Below, piece after piece: positions 36,961 to 45,452 of a DNA stretch of 64,000 nucleotides. How positions within the stretch are numbered: position 1 is the stretch's first letter; each line of letters begins with the position of its first letter. The stretch is from Ischnura elegans (Eukaryota > Arthropoda > Insecta > Odonata > Coenagrionidae). Under the pieces are notes generated by a model. It searched no databases. It worked only from the letters and a program-made list of their open reading frames with translations, and was not told where the DNA came from. The stretch is from the NCBI RefSeq assembly GCF_921293095.1, contig NC_060258.1, positions 1,674,001-1,738,000 of the forward strand, read 5' to 3'. Made by a program: the position numbers and the translations under genes.

Positions 36961-37329
36961 TCAACATACTTCTTCATTGGGGGGAACATAATGCTCCTTC
37001 TTGCACTTACACGCAAGAATATCGCATAATTTCAAATGTCCTTTCAAAAGTGCTTCAGGTTTGTACTTAAGCAAAAACCCTACTTTTGCCCTATTCGCAT
37101 TTTCCGTAAGTTTTAGTACTTCCTGTTGTACCGCTAAATCCATTTAATCACACACATAATGGAATGGAAGCGTCACCATAGTTCGCACACCTTTAAGCCA
37201 CTCGAGAGGCCTTTTCATGGACCGTAGGCTCCTTTCCTGCGTTCTCGGATCTAAAAATATTTCATCACTCCTATAAAAGTTGGTAACATCGATTTGTTTA
37301 ACCCCGACGAGGCGCCTAATAAGGGACAA
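36961..37329 (-). pseudogene. Inverted second copy of the N-terminal coding fragment
   Basis: The right arm repeats, on the minus strand, the coding fragment of the left arm. One in-frame stop (after HYVCD, ~37,144) is absent from the left copy, where the codon is TAT. Confidence 0.6.
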
Positions 37330-37817
37330 GCCGTCTCACTAAGCTTCCTTTATTAGCTTCTACCATCTTCCGATTTATATTATAGAAGATAAATGACCTC
37401 CTAGCAGCATACGCGGGATGAATTTTGCTGTATTGGAGGCGTGGGAGGGGTAGAAGCGAGCGGGGAGGGGAGGGGATCGGCCTGCGGCTCTTGTATCCGC
37501 GACGCTGCGTGGGCGTTGGAATATTTTCTTCGCGGGCGCGGACTCAAATTAGGCATGTTGTGGCTAAACGGTGGCAGATACGTCAAAATGCACGAAATTT
37601 TTGCCCTAAAGGGCTGTAACTCGGCAAAATCTATAGGAAATGACCATAAAATACTATTTTTCGAATTTCGACCTTCCCACCTAAATTGCATTTGAGCGAG
37701 GGTCAGGGGTCACCTAGAGGTCTCAAATTTTTCAGGCCTTATTTTTGATCGGTCCCACAACTTTTTTTCATTGGGCCAGATGGATTTGAAAAAAATCGAT
37801 TTTTCCGATCCGCCCTA

Positions 37818-38224
37818 ATGCTCATCCTATGGCTCAGGAAGAGGCCTTTATACCCAAAGACAAAGGGCTTATCTAATCTTTAGTGCCTTATAAAAAATGG
37901 AGGTGTAGGGATTGCCAATGATCGATGGTGCCAGTGAACGCTCGGGCGAACATAAATTCGACTGAACTTAGTGGATAAGAAGGATAGATATCACTTTTAA
38001 CATTTTTTCTCCGGATTGGTTGTGATCTTTTGCGAGATTTTTGATGTATGGGATCACGAGATGAAGATAAAGGAATCGAAGCTTCCCAATCACTCCATAG
38101 AAGGTGCGGCTTGGCAACTGAAAAATTGAAATTTGACTTTGAAAATTGATGACGTATTTTCGCCAGCACGCTGCGCTGTCACAGAAAAATGTATTCGCGT
38201 TGAATAATGTCCGCGTTTCGGGCA
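37818..38224. repeat. 1.55-kb tandem unit, copy e (right part)
   Basis: Continues copy e after the 8-bp duplication. A minus-strand TATAAA lies at 37,847-37,852, at the same place as in copy c. It ends at the assembly gap. Confidence 0.75.
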
Positions 38225-38424
38225 NNNNNNNNNNNNNNNNNNNNNNNNNNNNNNNNNNNNNNNNNNNNNNNNNNNNNNNNNNNNNNNNNNNNNNNNNNNN
38301 NNNNNNNNNNNNNNNNNNNNNNNNNNNNNNNNNNNNNNNNNNNNNNNNNNNNNNNNNNNNNNNNNNNNNNNNNNNNNNNNNNNNNNNNNNNNNNNNNNNN
38401 NNNNNNNNNNNNNNNNNNNNNNNN
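38225..38424. other. Assembly gap of 200 N
   Basis: Exactly 200 Ns, probably a placeholder size. The element array begins immediately after it. Open frames through it are meaningless. Confidence 0.98.
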
Positions 38425-39375
38425 AATAATTTCCGTTGTCCAAATCACAAAATTAGGCCGACGGCAGTGGAAAATATTAAATATTTTCCGAGAAATAGAT
38501 ATTTGGACGCCATTTTCATAGCAATTTAGTTGGAAATTAACTTAAAAAATTAAATAAGTAGGTGACGACATTTATTGGCTTTCATAATATACAACAAGGG
38601 TCCGTGTGACGGAAATTTATCGCCTGTATAACGATAAATAGTAAACGAACTCCCGGGAAAAAAATGGGAAGTGTCCGCCATTTTTTATTTTTTGCTGGTT
38701 TACCGATGGCAATATGGTAAAAAAGTTTACATTTTCTGAAACAAAATGTATAGTTTTATGTAAATACTAAGTCTTAACGAAATCGGTCGTGTAAAACTGG
38801 ACGAAATCTTGTGTTAATCTTTTGTTAATTGTACTCTTTGGTGATTTTTGGCATATTTTAATTTTTTTTCTCGGCAACCAATGGTGACAAAACAAATTGT
38901 TGCCAAGGTTAAATGGAAAATCACGTAAGCATATATAATAATCATTTTCGTTGTGCAAACACTCAAAATTAGGTCGATTGTGCAGCGGAAAGCATGAAAA
39001 TGTTTCCGAAAAATCATTATTTGGACGCCATTTTTGCGACGTTAAAATTAAAAATTAACTTAAAACAATACATAAGTATCTGGCAGCATTCATTGGCTTT
39101 CCAAATGTACAACAAGGATCCGTGTCGCTTGCACAGTTTGCACGCAGTAAAATAAAACCGAAATACGGTCCCCGGAAAAAGGGCGATTTCGGCCATTTTG
39201 ACGTCCTAGCGACGACAAGTGGCGGAAACTTCCGGTTTTCGGATTTTTCCTCCGAATCATTTCGGGTTCCCCGCACGCGTGCCAAATTTCAGCTCTCCAA
39301 CATGTCTAGAAGTGGTCTAGAGTTTGTATCCATGAGTGAGTGAGTGAGGCACACATCCGGCTGTATATAGATAAG
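38425..39375. repeat. E2 element, 3' part (array start)
   Basis: Matches 44,504-45,452 of the complete E2 almost base for base, ending GGCTGTATATAGATAAG directly before the next element. Its left part is lost in the gap. Confidence 0.9.
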
Positions 39376-42300
39376 ACTCGCCGCGCTGCGCGCGCTCGTT
39401 AGGGGGCTACGCCCCCTAAAACCCCCCCGCATCCGGCTTCGCCGGCTGCCCCTACCGGACGGCTTCGCCGTCCCGCCCTCGACCTCTCGGAACGGCTTCG
39501 CCGTTCCTCGTCCGGGGTCGGCTTCGCCGCCCAGATATTGAGGTAGCTCTCTGACGGAGACCCGCTAGTACCTCGCAACGGCTTCGCCTTTAATCGTGAA
39601 AGGGCGGCTTCGGCGCCCAAGGGTTACCCGAGTCCCCCCGAGGCGTCGACTCCTGGGAACGGCATCGCCCTTCCTCGTGATGGGGCGGCTTCGCCGCCCA
39701 AGGTTAACTGTGTTCCCCCGAGCCATCGACTCCTCGGAACGGCTTCGCCGTTCCTCGCCTGTGGGCGGCTTCGCCGCCCAAGGGTTACCGGCGCCCTCCC
39801 CCCGTAAACTTCCTCGTGATGGGGCGGCTTCGCCGCCCAAGGTTTACTGTTTCCCCCCGAGCCATCGACTCCTCAGAACGGCTTCGCCGTTCTTCGTCTA
39901 TGGGCGGCTTCGCCGCCCAATGGTTATCGGCGCCCTCCCCCCGTAAGCCTCCTCGTGATGGGGCGGCTTCGCCGCCCAAGGTTTGCATGTGCTCCCCCGG
40001 GAAGTCGACTCCTCGAAACGGCCTCGCCCTCCTCGTGATGGGGCTGCTTCGCCGCCCAAGGTTAACTGTGTTTCCCCACGAGCCATAGACGTGGCTCGTG
40101 GGAGCATCGACGTTTCAGCGTGGGAGGGCGGCTTCGCCGCCCAAGGGTCATCCGAGTCCCCCGGAGGGGTCGACTCCTGGGATCGGCATCGCCCTTCCTC
40201 GTGTTGGGGCGGCTTCGCCGCCCAAGGTTCACCTGGGTCCCCCCCCGCCGGCGACTCCTCGGAACGGCGAACCCGTTCCGAGGAGTTCGCTTCGGAAAGG
40301 GTTATCGGCGCCCTCCCCCCGTAAGCTCTCTGGTGATGGGGCGGCTTCGCCGCCCAAATTAACATATGTCCCCCCCGGGATGTCGACTCCTCGGAACGGC
40401 TTCGCCGTTGCTTGCCTCAGGGCGGCTTCGCCGCCCAAGGTTTACTGTGTCCCACCGAGCCGTCGACTCCTCGGAACGGCTTCGCCGTTCCTCGTCTGTG
40501 GGCGGCTTTGCCGCCCAAGGGTTATCGGCGCCCTCCCCCCCGTAAGCTTCCTGGTGATGGGGGCGGCTTCGCCGCCCAAGGTTTACATGTGTCCCCCCCG
40601 TGACGTCGACTCCTCGGAACGGCTTCACCGTTCCTCGTCTGTGGGCGGCTTTGCCGCCCAAGGGTTATCGGCGCCCTCCCCCCTCGTAAGACACCCATTC
40701 GGCTGCACCACGTGTTGGAGCGGATTTACCGCCCGAGGGTTTTCGGAGGTTTTCCCGCGCCTCTGACTACTCGGAATGGCTCCGTCGTTCCTGGGGCGGG
40801 GGCAGCTTCGCCGCCAGGGTTTTCACTCCTCACAGAGCAATGCGTTCTACCAGCTATGCCCCATCGTTTACAAATGCTACCGGGGGATAATGAGGCAGAA
40901 TCTTGACGCATGCTAGCCGTGATTGTGGCATTTTAGCTTATGACGATGTTTTTGAAGGCGGTCCGGGGGGTTAACAGGTTTTTTTTTGAGTGTACTGGCA
41001 ACGGTCACAATCATCGAAATAAATTCCTTAGCGATGAGTCATAGGAGAAGGGAATTACTGCTAAAATATGCGAAAACACCGAAGAACATGCTATAAAAAA
41101 AAAAAAAAGAATTTTTTCCCCGGTGTTATAGGAAGCCACTTGAAATTTCGAGGGGTTTTCTTGCATAAAAGGTCTTTATTTGCCTACAGTAGAAATTCCA
41201 GCGATCTAGCTTTAGGGGAACAATTAATTTTCCCGTAGTGCTCACATTTATATTACCAATTCGGTGTTCTCCACATAGCGGTGCATAGGCGCTGTAATAA
41301 GGCATTACTCGTGTGAATTTCGTAGCCGTACTTTATGGGGAAGTGGTTTAAAAAAATCGCTTTTAGGTGTCCTTGTCCTGGAAGCCCTTTTTTTTATCTA
41401 CTATTTTGTTAAGAAATGTACATTTAAAAATTTGAAGTTTTATTGCGGGTGTGTAAATGGGGCAGGATATTTTAACATGACGCGTAAATATAGCCGACAC
41501 AATTCCCAGTCCGAATAAATAAAAAGCGATACAACTGGGATGAATGGTACACGAAATATACGACTTATTAAGTAATTTTTATTTTTTTGGGGGGGTCACA
41601 GGGGGTTTTCGGGGGACTTAAAGTGCTTGTTCTGTATAACGCGGCATCGTTTACCTCGGATAAAAATTTCGGCTCTGTAGCTGTAGTGTAAGCATGCTTT
41701 TTCGACGGTGTCACCCGTTGAAATTAAATATTCTGCGTTCTCCTGGTAGCGGCGCGTAGGGGCACAAGAAAGACGTCAATCACCTGAATTTGGTGTCCGT
41801 ACCACGTCGGGAAGTGGTAAAAAAAAATTCCGAAAAATTTAAAATCGTGTGTTGAGGGAATGCAAACTTCACGGCGGATGTGTTGTAAGTTACCAAACGT
41901 TGTAGGAGTCGCAAATTCAATGAAAATACATAATCGTTAATTACTCGAAGTTTGATTAACATGCGGATATCAAAGGATAGCCAAAAAATTAAGAAAAAAA
42001 TCTAGTGTCTTGCATCAAATTGAATTGGTCCTACGATTATTGCAAATTGGTCAAAAAAAATCCCAAAGTGAGCCCATAAGAAAAGCATTGGAAATTTTAA
42101 ATTGTTAAAAAAATACTTTTAAACAAAAAATTGCAAAGGCAACCACACCAAAAAATCAACCAAAAAATCTAATGTCTCATACGTTAGGGACTTATTCCTA
42201 CAACGATTATAAGTTAGTTTTAAAAAAATCCAAAGATAGGCCCATAAGAAAAGCATTGGAAATTTAAAAAAATTATAAAAAATACTTTTAATCAAAATAT

Positions 42301-42622
42301 GGCAAATTGTTTCACATCAAAAAATCGTGCAAAAAATCTAGTTTCCGTCAGTGACATTTCATGTTCCCGTGACATTTTCAAGTAGGCAAAAAATGGAATA
42401 TATTTTAGTCCCATAAGGCTCCAATGTTAATTCGGATCGATATATCTCGAAAACCGATCGACTTTTTCGAGTTTTCGGACTTTTCCCCCCGATGAATATT
42501 TTTTCTTCACGACCCGTAAAAATTTCGCCTTCCCAGCACGTCCGGAAGTGGTCGGGAATTTGTATACGTGAATCAGTGAGGCAGTGAGCTATCTGTCACA
42601 CATCGGGTTGTATATAATATAG
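39376..42622. repeat. E1 element, copy 1 (3,247 bp)
   Basis: GC-rich head 39,376-~40,905, AT-rich body to ~42,435, terminal domain to GTATATAATATAG at 42,622. The head begins ACTCGCCGCGCTGCGCGCGC and is a string of roughly thirty palindromes. Examples are GGAACGGC-TTC-GCCGTTCC (39,489-39,507), AGAACGGC-TTC-GCCGTTCT (39,875-39,893), GGGCGGC-TTT-GCCGCCC (40,500-40,516), a 10-bp stem at 40,075-40,102 and a 14-bp stem at 40,254-40,286. The body holds a ~168-bp repeat (anchors 41,995, 42,162, 42,331). No enzyme is encoded. This copy differs from the others mostly by homopolymer indels. Confidence 0.92.
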
Positions 42623-45452
42623 ACTCGCTGCGCTACGCGCGCTCGTTAAGGGGCTCCGCCCCTTAAAAACCCCGGTTCCGGCTTCGCCGTCTACATTTGT
42701 GATCGTTCGAAGAATTTTAGTTTGAATAATCTCACCTCAGCTAGGGGCCGGCTTCGCCGGCCAGGGGGTAGGGAAGCGCCCTACTCATTCCTTGGAACGG
42801 CTTCGCCGTTCCTCGTTGAGAGGCGGCTTCGCCGCCCAGGGGTTGAGTGTGCCCCCCTGGGCTACCCCGCTTAATACTCGAAACGGCTCCACCGTTTCTC
42901 GTCTGGGGTCGGCATAGCCACCCAGAGGGCGAGGGAATTTCGGAACTTTTTCACCGTTATTCGTTTAAGGGGCGGCTTCGCCTCCCAGGGGTGGACGGAG
43001 CCCACAGCGGCTGCGCCGCTTCAACATCGGGGTGGCTTCGCCTCCCGGGGGTTACTGAAGCTCCCCCTCGCCTACGCCAGTTACTCCTCGGAACGTCTTC
43101 TCCGCCTTGGGGATGAAGAGCCTCCCGCGGCTACTCCGCTTAGTCCTCATAAATGGTCTTCTCCACCGAGAGGGGTGCCCAGGGGGACTCGGGGTTTCAA
43201 TGTGTTATACATGCGGTCACCAATCTTCCACAGTGATTATTTAGCGATGATTGTAAAGGGTAGTGCAATGCGGCGTAATAGTTGCGACAAGTACGCATAA
43301 AAGAAGACTTTATGGGAAGTATTTCATTTTTTGCAGGGGGTTCCAACGGAATACCGGGGGTTTTATACTTATGTTTAACCAGTGGTCACAAATCGTTCTC
43401 ATAAATTCCGTGCTGATAAGTCCTCGGGATTCGAAATAGAGGCGGAATTCTGACGATTCTTTTACCCGGAGAGGCGATTTATTAGAATTTTTTTGGGAGG
43501 TTTCACGCGGTTATCGGGGGTTTTAATAAGTAGTAGTGGCTCCGGCTAAATTGGGACGAAAACTACTCGGAAAGGCAAACTTAAAAATTTAATTTTTTTT
43601 CGGCGAGGTTCCAGGAGGTGATCGGGGGTTTTCTGGTATTTTTTCCCGAATGGTTTACGGTGGCCCGCCTTCACCAAACATTCTGGATCTAGAGCTCAGA
43701 GGGGACGGGTAGTGCGGCGTAATGTTTTCGAGAAGTTCAAAATTGGAGAATTAAAGGCACATTTTACATTTTGGGGGATTTCAGGGGATACCGGGGGTTT
43801 ATATGTGTGTACTCCTGGCGGTCACCATCCGTTCACATAAATTCCGTGGGGATGAGTCGTTGGGGTAGTATGGAAATAGTCACGGAAAGTACCCAAAAAG
43901 GTAGAATTATATGCAAAATTTTATTTTTTGGGGGGTGTATGTGGGTTTACCGGGGGTTTATAGGTTTTTACAGCCAGGGGTTATCAATCGTCCACATCAA
44001 TTCCGTAGCGATGAGTGGTAAGGATTGGAAATGCGGCGGAATTGTGACGAAAAGTACCCGAAAAGGCTACTTATATGCAAATTTTAATTTTTTAGGAGTT
44101 TTCAGGGGGTTTAAAAATAACGATGTTATATGGTCACATCCATTTACTATCATATCTAAGAGAAGTTGCCCCTATGACATCCATATTTCGAGAGTAAAAC
44201 AATATAAAGTAAATCCCTCCCCGGAAAAAATTGGTAGTGCCCGCCATTTTTATTTTTTCGCGGTTATATCGATTAAATTTTTTATTAAATATTTATGTTT
44301 TCTGAAAGATAATGCATAGCTGTATGTAACTACAAAGTTTGAAAGGAATCGGTGAGGCATAAATTGACAAAATCCTATGTTTATCTTTTTGATATCGTAA
44401 TTTTCGGCGTTTTTTCGGAATATTTTATTTTTTTCTGAGTAACCAAGGACGAAGAAAGAAAATTGTTTCCAAAATTTCGTAGACGATGTTATGACCATAT
44501 ATAATAATAATTTCCGTTGTCCAAATCACAAAATTAGGCCGACGGCAGTGGAAAATATTAAATATTTTCCGAGAAATAGATATTTGGACGCCATTTTCAT
44601 AGCAATTTAGTTGGAAATTAACTTAAAAAATTAAATAAGTAGGTGACGACATTTATTGGCTTTCATAATATACAACAAGGGTCCGTGTGACGGAAATTTA
44701 TCGCCTGTATAACGATAAATAGTAAACGAACTCCCGGGAAAAAATGGGAAGTGTCCGCCATTTTTTATTTTTTGCTGGTTTACCGATGGCAATATGGTAA
44801 AAAAGTTTACATTTTCTGAAACAAAATGTATAGTTTTATGTAAATACTAAGTCTTAACGAAATCGGTCGTGTAAAACTGGACGAAATCTTGTGTTAATCT
44901 TTTGTTAATTGTACTCTTTGGTGATTTTTGGCATATTTTAATTTTTTTCTCGGCAACCAATGGTGACAAAACAAATTGTTGCCAAGGTTAAATGGAAAAT
45001 CACGTAAGCATATATAATAATCATTTTCGTTGTGCAACACTCAAAATTAGGTCGATTGCAGCGGAAAGCATGAAAATGTTTCCGAAAAATCATTATTTGG
45101 ACGCCATTTTTGCGACGTTAAAATTAAAAATTAACTTAAAACAATACATAAGTATCTGGCAGCATTCATTGGCTTTCCAAATGTACAACAAGGATCCGTG
45201 TCGCTTGCACAGTTTGCACGCAGTAAAATAAAAACCGAAATACGGTCCCCGGAAAAAGGGCGATTTCGGCCATTTTGACGTCCTAGCGACGACAAGTGGC
45301 GGAAACTTCCGGTTTTCGGATTTTTCCTCCGAATCATTTCGGGTTCCCCGCACGCGTGCCAAATTTCAGCTCTCCAACATGTCTAGAAGTGGTCTAGAGT
45401 TTGTATCCATGAGTGAGTGAGTGAGGCACACATCCGGCTGTATATAGATAAG
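42623..45452. repeat. E2 element, copy 1 (2,830 bp)
   Basis: GC-rich head 42,623-~43,190 begins ACTCGCTGCGCTACGCGCGC and has hairpins such as TTAAGGGGC-TCC-GCCCCTTAA. A middle part (43,310-44,115) has ~155-170 bp repeats carrying CGGGGGTTT and CATAAATTCCGT. The 3' half has a 514-bp period (anchors 44,221, 44,735, 45,249). It ends with ATGAGTGAGTGAGTGAGGCA and then GTATATAGATAAG. A 182-codon plus-strand open frame (43,771-44,319) crosses the middle repeats and is identical in copy 2, as expected from their near identity. I do not call it a gene. Confidence 0.92.

Larger units (their letters stand above)
34581..37817. mobile_element. Fold-back DNA transposon with 8-bp target duplication (hAT- or P-like)
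   Basis: The 3,237-bp element starts TAGGGCGGATCGGAAAAATC and ends with its reverse complement. It is flanked by perfect 8-bp repeats ATGCTCAT (34,573-34,580 and 37,818-37,825). The duplication fits the nTnnnnAn form often seen for hAT targets, but P elements also make 8 bp. The arms are ~855 bp (34,581-35,438 and 36,959-37,817) and nearly identical, so the right end is an inverted copy of the left end, including the start of a coding region. Near identity of the arms points to a recent event. Confidence 0.85.

Noticed and set aside
38090..38529. Open frames across the N gap
   Set aside because: They consist of unknown residues through 200 Ns.
39376..40905. CRISPR array or bacterial REP/BIME cluster
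   Set aside because: The spacing is irregular, the 'spacers' themselves repeat and there are no cas genes. The window is eukaryotic.
39399..40911. Many long open frames on both strands of the E1 heads (up to 222 codons), repeated in each copy
   Set aside because: They are a by-product of GC-rich palindromes without stop codons. The same repeat reads as GGFAAQG, GRLRRPR or AASPPK in one direction and WAAKPP or GRRSRP in the other, and homopolymer indels shift frames between copies without other change.
41780..41962. 60-codon minus-strand frame repeated in every E1
   Set aside because: It is identical only because the units are near-identical. It has no start context, domain or codon signal.
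43771..44319. 182-codon E2 open frame as a gene
   Set aside because: It runs over tandem DNA repeats and non-coding-looking sequence. Identity between two near-identical copies is no evidence of selection.
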